Shown one piece after another: positions 1 through 8,457 of a stretch of DNA of 24,571 bases (its first letter is position 1; each line of letters starts with the position of its first letter). The position numbers were made by a program, and so were the translations under genes. The stretch is from Eubacteriales bacterium. Its GTDB lineage: Bacteria; Bacillota; Clostridia; JAQUNY01. The stretch is taken from contig JAQUNY010000009.1 in the NCBI GenBank assembly GCA_028717405.1, positions 1 through 24,571 of the forward strand, in the 5' to 3' direction. Under the pieces are notes generated by a model that was not told the origin of the DNA, did no database searches, and worked only from the letters and a program-made list of their open reading frames with translations.

Positions 1-489
1 GGTATGAATGAAGGATTGCCGGCTTCAAACTTCAGTATGATACTGTCATCCGCCAGAAGTATAAAAATCCTGAAGAATGCCAGGGAATATCTTACTGTAA
101 ATTCACTTGCCAAAACGAGTGATAAAGCGGTGGGAAAACCGATTGCAGGCGGCAGTGATATCGAGGGTCCGCTTGACGTCGCCGCAGCGGCGGAATACAC
201 CGGCGGATATAAACCCACAAGGCTGCTTGTTATGGGATCCAGCTCTTTTATCACAGATGCAATGGTAAATGGATATACGAAAAACGGGCTTGTGTATTTT
301 CTGGTCGCAATGAACTGGATGTCTGATAAAACAGATGACCTTTATATAGCTCCTAAAGTATTTGACAAAAGGTCTATAGATCTTTCCCAGCTTCAGGCGG
401 ATATCGCCGGAGGCGTGGTAACGGGACTGATACCTCTGTTGATTCTGGGCACCGGTTTATTTGTATGGACAAGAAGGAGACATTTATGA
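1..489 (+). CDS. GldG-family ABC transporter auxiliary protein, C-terminal part (5' end outside window)
   Basis: This is an open frame running in from the left edge, with 162 visible codons and the N-terminus missing. The visible part ends in one hydrophobic segment (about visible residues 134-155, AGGVVTGLIPLLILGTGLFVW) followed by a short basic tail TRRRHL. That is the usual end of GldG-like (ABC_transp_aux) proteins, which sit in the membrane with a large extracytoplasmic domain and accompany ABC-2 type exporters. The next gene is a DUF4340 protein, the usual partner of GldG-like genes in Clostridia, which supports the call more than the sequence alone does. The stop overlaps the next start by 4 nt (ATGA), so the two are probably translationally coupled. 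The transported substrate is unknown. An ATPase and a permease gene are expected just upstream but cannot be seen. Confidence 0.72.
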   Translation, partial: GMNEGLPASNFSMILSSARSIKILKNAREYLTVNSLAKTSDKAVGKPIAGGSDIEGPLDVAAAAEYTGGYKPTRLLVMGSSSFITDAMVNGYTKNGLVYFLVAMNWMSDKTDDLYIAPKVFDKRSIDLSQLQADIAGGVVTGLIPLLILGTGLFVWTRRRHL

Positions 490-1892
490 AATTATATAGA
501 AATGCCGCTATTCTTGTTGCGGTTCTTGCAGTAATCCTCACGGCGTATTTCCTCATAGACAGGTACATGCCGAAGCCGGAGGAAGAGACGCAGACTGATG
601 GGAACATATATACTCTGATAGACCTCAACTACGATCAGGTTGAGAATGTGGAGATAGATAACCGCGGTCTGAAGATGCTGTTTACCAGGGTCGGCGACGA
701 GTGGGGATTGTCGCTTCCTGAAAACGTAAGATCCGATAAGTATAAGAGCAAGGCGGTAGTACTTAATCTGACTCCGCTTAAAGCAAACAAAATTATTGAG
801 GATGAAGCGGAAAATCTGGCCAAGTACGGCCTTGACAATCCGGTTACAGTTACAGTCCGGACAAAAACAGGAGAACTGCATGTGGTTGAATTCGGGAACA
901 AGACGCTTACGGGTGAAAACTATTATGCAAAAATGAAAGATGATGTGACCGTCTACGCGGTAAGTGATTACTATGGCGGAAAACTTGTTATAGACATGAA
1001 ATATATAATGGATAAGAATCTGCTCACCATGGAGGTTGAAGACATTACGGGTTTTTCGCTTGAAAGAGACGGGCAGCCTGTTTTCAGGTCAAGTAAATTG
1101 GAAGATGAATCATGGGTATTGACTTTTCCTGTGAACGGGAATGTTGACCTGGCAAAACTCCAGCCTGTACTTGAAACTGTAAAAGCTATGACTGCAAATG
1201 AGTTTCTCGATAATGATGCGGCCTCCATCAAGGAGTACGGGCTTGATGATCCAAGATATGCCTTTGAAATAAAAACAGCAGTGGGAGCAGAAAAAGTCCT
1301 GATAGGAAAAGACCTTGTTAAAGACACCACCGCATATGGAATGCTTGAGAGCAGCGGCAGCGTGTTTATCCTGCCTATGAGTTCTCTTAATTTCGTCGAT
1401 AAACCGCTTAAAGATATACTCGATATTTTTGTCTACATCGTCAATATCAATGATATTTATAAGCTGGTAACAACATTCGACGGACATACTGATGAGTTTG
1501 ATATAGCGCACACTTTTAAAGAAGATGGCACAGTTGAGAGCAGCAGGTTTTTCTACAAAGGCGAAGAGATAACCGCTGTTGATGACAGAGACAACAATTT
1601 ATTCCGCCTTTTTTACAGGGCACTGATCGGAATACCCATGTCTGAAGTTGATCTTGATGCCACTCCTTCGGGGGCGCCTGAATTTACCTGGACACTCTAC
1701 ATCAGGGAAGGGTCACCCTATATCAAGGAATCCGATGTTATGAAAATTGAATTTGTCAGCAGGGATGACTTCTACTATTATGTGTTGAGAAATGGTAAAT
1801 ATACCGGTGTGCTTGCACCGAAGAAAGAGTTTGACAATGCGGAGGGAGTCAGGGAGGAATATGCCAGAATGATCGATTCACTGGCTCAATAA
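486..1892 (+). CDS. DUF4340 domain-containing membrane-anchored protein
   Basis: A 468-residue protein starting at ATG 486. I prefer this start to the in-frame ATG at 465 because AAGGAG at 474-479 lies 6 nt before it and it gives a 4-nt overlap with the upstream gene. Residues about 5-26 form a single hydrophobic signal anchor, followed by a Pro/Glu-rich linker, so the bulk should be extracytoplasmic. Two related blocks are visible, each opening with YGLD-P (Y114GLDNP and Y251GLDDP) and followed by a short beta-rich stretch ending near a Tyr-Gly or Tyr-Ala pair. This is the internal repetition expected of DUF4340. The family is found beside GldG-like ABC exporter subunits, but its biochemical role is not established. 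The C-terminus (FYYYVLRNGKYTGVLAPKKEFD) is intact and length is normal for the family. Confidence 0.8.
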   Translation: MKLYRNAAILVAVLAVILTAYFLIDRYMPKPEEETQTDGNIYTLIDLNYDQVENVEIDNRGLKMLFTRVGDEWGLSLPENVRSDKYKSKAVVLNLTPLKANKIIEDEAENLAKYGLDNPVTVTVRTKTGELHVVEFGNKTLTGENYYAKMKDDVTVYAVSDYYGGKLVIDMKYIMDKNLLTMEVEDITGFSLERDGQPVFRSSKLEDESWVLTFPVNGNVDLAKLQPVLETVKAMTANEFLDNDAASIKEYGLDDPRYAFEIKTAVGAEKVLIGKDLVKDTTAYGMLESSGSVFILPMSSLNFVDKPLKDILDIFVYIVNINDIYKLVTTFDGHTDEFDIAHTFKEDGTVESSRFFYKGEEITAVDDRDNNLFRLFYRALIGIPMSEVDLDATPSGAPEFTWTLYIREGSPYIKESDVMKIEFVSRDDFYYYVLRNGKYTGVLAPKKEFDNAEGVREEYARMIDSLAQ

Positions 1893-1903
1893 CTAAAATT
1901 GTA

Positions 1904-3121
1904 ATGAGCAACATCTGCAATAATAATTCTTCAGGGACCGGGAAAGGATGTCGTATAGGGCTTTTTTGCGCGGCGACCATCCTTTTCTGGTTTTCAATGT
2001 ATACGTATGTGCCGTTTCTGACGCCTTATGTGGAAAGCCTCGGCGCTACATACAAAATGGCCGGCATAATTGCCGGTTCTTATGGTTTTACCCAGATGCT
2101 TCTCAGGGTACCTGTGGGAATAATGTCGGATCGCTTTGGAAAAAGAAGGATTTTTATAACATTCGGCATGTTTTTCTCCATTTTCAGTTCGCTTGGGTTA
2201 TTGCTGAGCAGGGATACAGGGATCATACTGATATTCAGAGGGCTTGCCGGAGCGGCAGCCGCAACCTGGGTAGATTTTACGATACTGTTTTCCAGCTATT
2301 ATAAGAAAGAAGAAGCATCAAAAGCAATCGGAACCATCAGCTTTTTCAGCGCAGTCGGACAAATGGCGGGAATGTATGGAGGCAGCCTTATAGCCGAAAA
2401 GGTAGGTGAAAATGGAGCATTTGCTGCCGGATTGGCAGCGGCGATTGCAGGGCTGGCGTTGTCATTTTTTCTTATTGAAAAAGTCGAAACCGACAGTGCC
2501 AGAATATCTTTCAGAGGGATACTTGAGGTTGCATCAGACAAAATGCTGATAACAGTCTCTGTGATAGCGATCCTTTCCCAGATACTCACCTTTGCAACGG
2601 CAATGGGATTTACACCTGTATATGCAGAAAAAGTTTTGGGAGCAGGCAGATACCAGCTTGGTATCCTGACTGTCCTTTCTACTCTGCCCGCAGCTTTTGC
2701 CTCTCTCTTTGCAGGGAGATATCTTGCCGGTAAAATAGGTGAAAGGGCGGTTATTGTCACCGGATTTCTGCTTGGCGGTGTCTTTACGATTGCAGTGCCC
2801 TTTTCCGGAAGCATCGGCATGCTTGCCGTCATGCAGGTAATGTCCGGGCTGGGCAGAGGATTGTCCTTCACGCTTCTTATGAGCCTGAGCATAAAGCATA
2901 TGCCGCTCAATAAAAGAGCTACTGCAATGGGCTTTTTCCAGTCCATATACGGGCTGGGCATGTTCGCAGGACCTGTTATCATGGGTATACTCGGTGATAT
3001 TGCCGGCCTTTCGCAAAGCTTTGTAATTCTTGGCACAGCAGGCCTTGCTGCAGCAGTTTATGCTTATTTTGTAATCAACAGGGGAATAAAAGCCGGCATA
3101 GCTGAGGGGAAACTCCAATGA
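1904..3121 (+). CDS. Major facilitator superfamily (MFS) transporter
   Basis: A 405-residue, very hydrophobic protein with about 12 predicted membrane segments. TM1 is near residues 17-38 (FCAATILFWFSMYTYVPFL). The MFS motif A is clear after TM2 (GIMSDRFGKRR), and a related loop falls at the domain midpoint (AGRYLAGKIGER). These identify a proton-coupled or facilitative MFS carrier. The substrate cannot be told from sequence; drug or sugar efflux permeases of similar size look alike. The start at ATG 1904 is only 11 nt after the DUF4340 stop and has no convincing Shine-Dalgarno sequence, so translation probably depends on coupling to the upstream gene. The stop overlaps the following start (ATGA at 3118-3121). 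Confidence 0.88.
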   Translation: MSNICNNNSSGTGKGCRIGLFCAATILFWFSMYTYVPFLTPYVESLGATYKMAGIIAGSYGFTQMLLRVPVGIMSDRFGKRRIFITFGMFFSIFSSLGLLLSRDTGIILIFRGLAGAAAATWVDFTILFSSYYKKEEASKAIGTISFFSAVGQMAGMYGGSLIAEKVGENGAFAAGLAAAIAGLALSFFLIEKVETDSARISFRGILEVASDKMLITVSVIAILSQILTFATAMGFTPVYAEKVLGAGRYQLGILTVLSTLPAAFASLFAGRYLAGKIGERAVIVTGFLLGGVFTIAVPFSGSIGMLAVMQVMSGLGRGLSFTLLMSLSIKHMPLNKRATAMGFFQSIYGLGMFAGPVIMGILGDIAGLSQSFVILGTAGLAAAVYAYFVINRGIKAGIAEGKLQ

Positions 3122-4590
3122 AAAAGGACAGCCTTCCCGGGTATGAAGCAAAGGGATTTATTAAAAAAAGCGAAAAAAACAAAAAGGCTGAAGGGATCCT
3201 GACAGCAGCGGATAATAGACAAAGGAATGCTGCATATACCGAAAACACTCCGGAAAAATACATTCCGGCAGCGGCAGGAGGCGCCGGGAGTGTTGTTGTT
3301 TTTTCCATCCTGCTGGTTATTGTCGCTGCCCTGTCTGCTGCAATGTATTACAGAAATCATGGCGGATATGGAGAAAACCTGGCTGCATCATATTCACAAA
3401 ACGCAACGGGAGCCTTATTGCAGAACATGCCGGGCAGTGATACGGACGTTGATCCTGTGCAGCAGAGGCTTGTGATATCTGAAATACTGGGATCCGTTTC
3501 CTATGACATGTCTGAAGACCCTTTATTTATAGAAGCCGGAGGCTTACTGATTAAAAAATCAAGAGATGATATAAGAGCATATGATTCATTGGGAGCTGAA
3601 CTGTGGAGCATTAACCTTAAGACTGCAGTGCCTCTCATAAAATCCGCAGGAAGATGGCTGGCTGTCGCAGATACGGCGTCTGCGCAGATTGATGTGATTA
3701 ATGCTGCTGATGGCGATATCAGATGGAACGCCCAGACCGAAGGTAATATAACCGGCTTGTATATCAGCGATAAGGGATGGGTTTGTGTAACACATGAAGC
3801 CGAAAACAGCAGAAGCGCTGTCACATTATTTGATTCCAGGGGAGTCAGGGTTTTTACATCATATTTCGCCCGGCGTTATGTTATAGCCGCATATATTACA
3901 CCTGATGGAAAGCGACTCCTGTATAATATTCTCAATACCGGCGGAGCTAAGGCATACACTGAATTTGAGTTTACGGATATCGTTGGAAATGTTGGGGGTA
4001 TCAGGACCAGTCCGCTGAGAAATGTGTTCCCGGCTGTACATTTCTTGTCCGGAGATACGGCGGCAGCTTTCGGTGAAAAAATGGTATTTTGTTTTAATTA
4101 TGAAAATGGGATGATGTGGAAAGCTGAGCTTGATACAGGAAAATTCTTATACGCGGGAGTCAGCGGCAGGAAATATCCGGTTGTTGTCCTGGGAGAAGTT
4201 CCAGACTTTAAAAGTAATGCAGGTTTAATGGGTGAGGCAGGTATGGCAGGTGTTTCAGAAGTAACCGGCATAGCGGGTGACGCAGGAAATACAGGAGAGA
4301 TCACAGGAATAGTTTACGACAATATTTCCGAGGTCAGGATAATAGGAAAAGACGGCGGCATTTACGCCAGTTATTTCGTAGGGGGAGAAAACCCTGAGGT
4401 CAGCTTTTTCGGGGACAATATTGGGGTGTGTACTGTAAAAGGAGTATATTTTCACAATAATAACGGAGAGCTTCTTGGGACTTATATCACAGGCAGGGGC
4501 GCTGAACCTCTCAAAGTGGTTATGCTCAGTGAAGGAGAGGCAGCTGTGATCCGAAGTGATAACAGGATAGTTTTTTTGAGGTACAATTGA
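3118..4590 (+). CDS. Membrane-anchored beta-propeller-like protein (probable DUF5711 family)
   Basis: A 490-residue protein. Residues 1-57 are charged and probably cytoplasmic. Residues about 59-80 are a single membrane span (VVVFSILLVIVAALSAAMYY). The rest is extracytoplasmic and carries repeats of the type D-x-x-G-x-x-x-W or L with short beta strands (for example IRAYDSLGAELWSINLKTAV and IDVINAADGDIRWNAQTEG), resembling PQQ/WD-like propeller blades. This layout matches clostridial DUF5711 proteins; I assign that family from memory of its layout, not from a search. Residues 369-395 are Gly-rich with near-perfect G-X-Y spacing, an odd insertion. AGGGG at 3105-3109 supports the ATG at 3118, which overlaps the MFS stop. 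A role in envelope function is inferred from its neighbours only. Confidence 0.65.
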   Translation: MKKDSLPGYEAKGFIKKSEKNKKAEGILTAADNRQRNAAYTENTPEKYIPAAAGGAGSVVVFSILLVIVAALSAAMYYRNHGGYGENLAASYSQNATGALLQNMPGSDTDVDPVQQRLVISEILGSVSYDMSEDPLFIEAGGLLIKKSRDDIRAYDSLGAELWSINLKTAVPLIKSAGRWLAVADTASAQIDVINAADGDIRWNAQTEGNITGLYISDKGWVCVTHEAENSRSAVTLFDSRGVRVFTSYFARRYVIAAYITPDGKRLLYNILNTGGAKAYTEFEFTDIVGNVGGIRTSPLRNVFPAVHFLSGDTAAAFGEKMVFCFNYENGMMWKAELDTGKFLYAGVSGRKYPVVVLGEVPDFKSNAGLMGEAGMAGVSEVTGIAGDAGNTGEITGIVYDNISEVRIIGKDGGIYASYFVGGENPEVSFFGDNIGVCTVKGVYFHNNNGELLGTYITGRGAEPLKVVMLSEGEAAVIRSDNRIVFLRYN

Positions 4591-4688
4591 GGGCTTCATT
4601 TTTCATGCTGTAATTATGCTCGTAATTAACGCTTAAATTTTTAGCAACTATTCAGATCCCTGACATTGACAGTGGAATATAATATCGG

Positions 4689-4724
4689 TTTTCGCCAAAT
4701 TTTCCGCCACAAAATTTTCCGCCA
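4689..4724 (+). repeat. Three-copy TTTTCCGCCA repeat upstream of ilvD
   Basis: TTTTCGCCAAA (4689-4699), TTTTCCGCCACAAAA (4700-4714) and TTTTCCGCCA (4715-4724) stand head to tail. The last two copies are 15 bp apart. The array ends against a good -10-like hexamer TATACT at 4725-4730. No -35 of quality lies 17 bp upstream of that hexamer; the best (TTTCCG, 4701-4706) is inside the repeat. The position suggests an operator, but this is inference. Confidence 0.6.
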
Positions 4725-4730
4725 TATACT
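4701..4730 (+). promoter_or_regulatory. Candidate ilvD promoter (weak)
   Basis: TATACT at 4725-4730 matches the sigma-A -10 box in 5 of 6 positions. A poor -35 (TTTCCG, 4701-4706) lies 18 bp upstream. The remainder of the 290-nt gap 4591-4880 holds an AT-rich stretch with TAATTA inverted repeats (about 4610-4627) and no strong terminator after the upstream gene. There is no T-box-like or leader-peptide structure that I can recognise. Confidence 0.35.
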
Positions 4731-4880
4731 TTATTCAATTAAGACATTATGATAAAATTACAAGTTAAGTCCGGCGTTTTTGCATCTGCCGTATTTTCGC
4801 GGTTGCAATATTTTATGTACATGCAGCTTAAATTTCATAGCGGGCGACAGTTTTTAAGTTTCAGAGGAGGCAAGGATAAT

Positions 4881-6539
4881 ATGAGGAGCGACATAGTAAA
4901 AAAAGGTATTGAAAGAGCACCGCACAGATCTCTTTTCAAGGCCATGGGTTATACGGATGAGGAGTTGGCAAGGCCGCTGATTGGCGTAGCAAATTCAAAA
5001 AATGAAATAATACCCGGACACATCCATCTTGATTCTGTTTCGGAGGCTGTAAAAGCAGGGATCAGGATGGCGGGAGGCACGCCCATAGAGTTTGCAGTTA
5101 TAGGGGTGTGCGACGGCATAGCGATGGGACATACAGGTATGAAATACTCGCTTGCCTCGAGGGAGCTGGTGGCCGATTCCTGTGAGACCATGGGAAGGGC
5201 GCACAGCTTTGACGGGATGGTCTTTATACCCAATTGCGACAAGATAGTACCGGGGATGCTCATGGCAGCGGCCAGAATAAATGTGCCCTCAATTGTGATA
5301 AGCGGCGGGCCGATGCTGTCAATAAAAAAGAGAGGCATACAGCTTGACCTGAACAGTGTTTTCGAGGCTGTGGGAGCATTCAAGGCGGGAAAAACAAGTG
5401 AAGAAGAGGTGCTTGAAAAAGAGGAATATGCCTGCCCCGGCTGCGGTTCATGTTCAGGGATGTTCACTGCAAATTCCATGAACTGCCTTACCGAGGTACT
5501 GGGCATGGGCTTGCCCGGCAATGGGACCATACCTGCGGTATATGCAGAGAGAATAAGGCTTGCCAAGAAGGCGGGCATGCAGATCATGGAACTGGTAAAA
5601 CTGGATATCAAGCCGTCGGATATACTTGGCGAAGATACCTTCAGAAATGCTCTTGCCGTTGATATGGCTCTTGGATGTTCTACAAATTCAGTACTGCATC
5701 TTCCGGCAATAGCTCATGAAGCGGGAATCGAAATCAATCTTGATATTGTCAATGAGATAAGCGCCAAAGTCCCGAATCTTTGCAGGCTTGCTCCGGCAGG
5801 CCCGCATCATGTTCAGGATCTTTATGATGCCGGCGGTGTACAGGCGGTGATGAAAGAACTTACAAAGAAGGGACTGCTGCGGACTGACCTGATGACTGTT
5901 ACAGGGAAAACCGTCGGTGAAAATATCGCCACTGCAGCTGTCCTCGATAATACGGTCATAAGAAATATCGACAACCCTTACAGCCCTACCGGCGGAATAG
6001 CGGTATTGAGAGGCAATATTGCGCAGGATGGCGCGGTCGTGAAGAAATCGGGCGTGGCGCCTGAAATGATGGTACACAAAGGCCCGGCAAGAGTGTATGA
6101 CAGTGAGGATGATGCAATAGATGCGATATATAAAAACCGGATAAATAAAGGCGATGTTATCGTAATAAGGTATGAAGGCCCTAAAGGAGGCCCCGGCATG
6201 AGGGAAATGCTCGGACCGACATCGGCAATAGCCGGCATGGGCCTTGACAGGGATGTTGCCCTGCTCACTGACGGCAGATTTTCGGGAGCGACCAGAGGAG
6301 CTTCTATAGGGCATGTTTCGCCTGAGGCTATGGAGGGTGGAATGATTGCCGCAATAAAAGAGGGAGATATGATCAGTATTGACATACCGGCAGGAAAACT
6401 GGATGTTGAAGTTGAGGAAAATGAGCTGAAAGAGAGAATGCGTGTATGGAAGGCGCCTGAACCGAGGATAACAGGAGGTTACCTGGGCAGGTATGCGCGG
6501 CTGGTCTCGTCTGCGGGGACGGGAGCAGTGATGTCTTAA
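4881..6539 (+). CDS. ilvD: Dihydroxy-acid dehydratase
   Basis: A 552-residue enzyme that dehydrates 2,3-dihydroxy-isovalerate and its isoleucine-pathway homologue to the 2-keto acids, the third step of branched-chain amino acid synthesis. Start ATG 4881 is chosen because AGAGGAGG (4863-4870) precedes it and the protein then opens MRSDIVKKGIERAPHRSLFK as the family does. The frame is open for another 44 codons upstream, but that part looks non-coding. Motifs seen: CDGIAMGHTGM, IPNCDKIVPGM (Cys119), CPGCGSCSGMFTANSMNC (Cys191 the likely second cluster ligand) and the active-site region DGRFSGATRGASIGHVSPEA. The segment NEIIPGHIHLDS has Gly-His where the [2Fe-2S] subclass has a third Cys. This points to the oxygen-labile E. 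coli-like Fe-S type, fitting an anaerobe. ilvB follows after 87 nt. Confidence 0.96.
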   Translation: MRSDIVKKGIERAPHRSLFKAMGYTDEELARPLIGVANSKNEIIPGHIHLDSVSEAVKAGIRMAGGTPIEFAVIGVCDGIAMGHTGMKYSLASRELVADSCETMGRAHSFDGMVFIPNCDKIVPGMLMAAARINVPSIVISGGPMLSIKKRGIQLDLNSVFEAVGAFKAGKTSEEEVLEKEEYACPGCGSCSGMFTANSMNCLTEVLGMGLPGNGTIPAVYAERIRLAKKAGMQIMELVKLDIKPSDILGEDTFRNALAVDMALGCSTNSVLHLPAIAHEAGIEINLDIVNEISAKVPNLCRLAPAGPHHVQDLYDAGGVQAVMKELTKKGLLRTDLMTVTGKTVGENIATAAVLDNTVIRNIDNPYSPTGGIAVLRGNIAQDGAVVKKSGVAPEMMVHKGPARVYDSEDDAIDAIYKNRINKGDVIVIRYEGPKGGPGMREMLGPTSAIAGMGLDRDVALLTDGRFSGATRGASIGHVSPEAMEGGMIAAIKEGDMISIDIPAGKLDVEVEENELKERMRVWKAPEPRITGGYLGRYARLVSSAGTGAVMS

Positions 6540-6626
6540 AACCGGTAAAGAGCCTGACTGACAACAATACGAATGCTGGTCTGTTGGCTCAGTGCTGAAG
6601 TTAGAGGAAAGAACGGGGACTTATAA

Positions 6627-8321
6627 ATGAAACTGACAGGATCGGAAATACTTGTAGAATGCCTGCTTGAGCAGGGAGTAGATACCGTTTTCGGATTTCC
6701 GGGAGGAGCGGTGCTGAATATCTACGATGCTCTTTATAAAAACAGCGGCAGGATAAGGCACATATTGACTTCGCATGAACAGGGGGCAGCCCATGCCGCT
6801 GACGGTTACGCAAGGGCATCAGGAAAAACAGGAGTTTGTATTGCCACATCAGGACCGGGGGCGACTAATCTTGTTACGGGTATTGCCACTGCATATATGG
6901 ATTCGGTGCCTCTTGTTGCCTTTACCGGGCAGGTGGCTACTTCACTCCTTGGCAAGGATTCTTTTCAGGAGGTCGATATCAGAGGCATTACCATGCCAAT
7001 TACAAAGCATAATTACATTGTTAAGGATATCTCTGAACTTGCGGGAGTTATAAGGGAAGCATTTTATATAGCAAAGGAAGGTCGCCCCGGACCGGTCCTT
7101 GTAGACATCTGCAAAGATGTCACGGCTGCTGCAGCTGAATATGAACCGGTTCGTGCTGAAAACACCGTGCTTGGCATTGGGCTTTCGGAAGCTGAAGAGG
7201 CAGGGATTGCGGAATACAGCTCCGACATAGCTGCGATTGCCGCGATGATAAACAAATCGGCAAAGCCGGTGATCCTTTCCGGAGGCGGAGTATCTATCGC
7301 AGGAGCATGCGATGAGGTGCGCGCTTTGTCTGAAAAAGCATCGATCCCTGTTGCAACAACATTGATGGGACTTGGATCATTCCCGGGGACGCACAGCTGC
7401 TTCACAGGCTTACTGGGGATGCACGGGTCGAGAACATCAAATATGGCAGTCAGCGAAGCGGATTTGATAATCGCAGTTGGCGCGAGATTCAGTGACAGGG
7501 TCATGAGCAAGGTTTCGGAGTTCGCTGCAAGGGCTGAAATCATACATATTGATATAGATGCTGCTGAAATAGGGAAAAATATAAGGGCGGATCTTGCTGC
7601 AGTCGGCAATATCAGGAAGATACTCAGAGAAGTAGAAGCTGCTGTTGAGAAAAAAGACAGGAGCGGATGGATCGGCAAGATTTCTGAATGGAAAAGAGAT
7701 TTTCCTCTCAAATATGAGAAAGACGGTGTTTTAAGGCCTCAGTACATCGTAGAGCGGATATATGAGCTGACAAAAGGAGATGCAATCATTACGACCGAGG
7801 TTGGACAGAACCAGCTTTGGGCTGCTCAGTACTACAAATACACCAGGCCGAGGCAGTTTATTTCGTCAGGAGGCCTTGGCACAATGGGATATGGGCTTGG
7901 AGCGGCAATAGGCGCCAGGATAGCGAGACCGGACAAAACTGTTATAGATATTGCGGGAGACGGAAGCTTCAGGATGAATTGTATCGAACTTGCCACGGCA
8001 GTTGAGTACAGACTGCCTGTTGTTATAGCACTTCTGAATAACAGCGTTCTGGGGATGGTAAGGCAATGGCAGGACCTGTTCTATGATAAAAGGTATTCAT
8101 CCACTACAATAGACAGGGCAACTGATTTTAAAGCGCTTGCAGAGGCTTATGGCGCAGTCGGAATAAATGTCACAGGAATCGATGAGGTTGATGATGCACT
8201 GATGGTGGCGTTTGCCTCTAAAGACAAGCCGGTGCTGATCAATTTCATAATAGACAGGGATGAAAAAGTATTCCCGATAGTGCCTCCCGGAGCAGCGATC
8301 GACAACCTGATAGAGGAATGA
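6627..8321 (+). CDS. ilvB: Acetolactate synthase, large (catalytic) subunit
   Basis: A 564-residue thiamine-diphosphate enzyme that condenses two pyruvates to acetolactate, or pyruvate with 2-ketobutyrate. The start ATG 6627 has GGGGA at 6615-6619. The protein opens MKLTGSEILVECLLEQGVDTV, as expected. Seen in order: the N-terminal PYR domain with catalytic Glu51 (SHEQGAAHAADGYARASG), the central FAD-binding region, and the C-terminal PP domain with the ThDP/Mg motif GDGSF (444-448) ending LLNN (469-472). The FAD-containing anabolic form is favoured over the catabolic AlsS type by overall resemblance and by its place after ilvD. No ilvN or ilvH small-subunit gene follows, so the regulatory subunit must be elsewhere or absent. 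Confidence 0.95.
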   Translation: MKLTGSEILVECLLEQGVDTVFGFPGGAVLNIYDALYKNSGRIRHILTSHEQGAAHAADGYARASGKTGVCIATSGPGATNLVTGIATAYMDSVPLVAFTGQVATSLLGKDSFQEVDIRGITMPITKHNYIVKDISELAGVIREAFYIAKEGRPGPVLVDICKDVTAAAAEYEPVRAENTVLGIGLSEAEEAGIAEYSSDIAAIAAMINKSAKPVILSGGGVSIAGACDEVRALSEKASIPVATTLMGLGSFPGTHSCFTGLLGMHGSRTSNMAVSEADLIIAVGARFSDRVMSKVSEFAARAEIIHIDIDAAEIGKNIRADLAAVGNIRKILREVEAAVEKKDRSGWIGKISEWKRDFPLKYEKDGVLRPQYIVERIYELTKGDAIITTEVGQNQLWAAQYYKYTRPRQFISSGGLGTMGYGLGAAIGARIARPDKTVIDIAGDGSFRMNCIELATAVEYRLPVVIALLNNSVLGMVRQWQDLFYDKRYSSTTIDRATDFKALAEAYGAVGINVTGIDEVDDALMVAFASKDKPVLINFIIDRDEKVFPIVPPGAAIDNLIEE

Positions 8322-8428
8322 TGAGGAAGCAGGATCAGGGATGCAGAGAGATCATTTTGTCAGGACAGACTTGTCAAATCGGCATGGACAGGCTTGTCAG
8401 GCTGGTCAGGCTATTAAGAAATATTTTC
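8322..8428 (+). other. Spacer after ilvB with GACA/TGTC palindromes and direct repeats
   Basis: No clear terminator follows ilvB. The spacer holds TGTC-AG-GACA (8358-8367), GACA-GACT-TGTC (8364-8375) and GACA-GGCT-TGTC (8387-8398). A 9-bp tandem duplication follows, GTCAGGCTG then GTCAGGCTA (8396-8413). The palindromes end about 30 bp before the rpmG -35 box, where an activator or repressor could sit. A further AAGAAA-TAT-TTTCTT inverted repeat (8416-8430) touches the -35. Confidence 0.5.
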
Positions 8429-8457
8429 TTGACATGGACATACGGATATGTTAGATT
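8429..8457 (+). promoter_or_regulatory. Sigma-A promoter for rpmG-secE-nusG-rplKA
   Basis: A perfect -35 TTGACA (8429-8434), a 17-bp spacer and -10 TAGATT (8452-8457) with an extended TG one base upstream. Transcription would start near 8464, giving a leader of about 90 nt before rpmG. The T-run at about 8481-8488 lies inside this leader and is preceded only by a feeble hairpin, so I do not call it a terminator. Confidence 0.75.

Noticed and set aside
4666..4683. TTGACA (4666-4671) followed by TATAAT (4678-4683) as an ilvD promoter
   Set aside because: Spacer is only 6 bp, far from the 16-18 bp needed; neither hexamer has another partner at the right distance.
4749..4880. In-frame extension of ilvD by 44 codons starting at ATG 4749
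   Set aside because: No ribosome binding site, sequence unlike any IlvD N-terminus, and AGAGGAGG sits before the ATG at 4881, which gives the canonical protein start.
4591..4880. T-box riboswitch or leucine/valine leader peptide before ilvD
   Set aside because: No T-box sequence, no run of Leu/Ile/Val codons in a short ORF and no terminator hairpin with a T-run.
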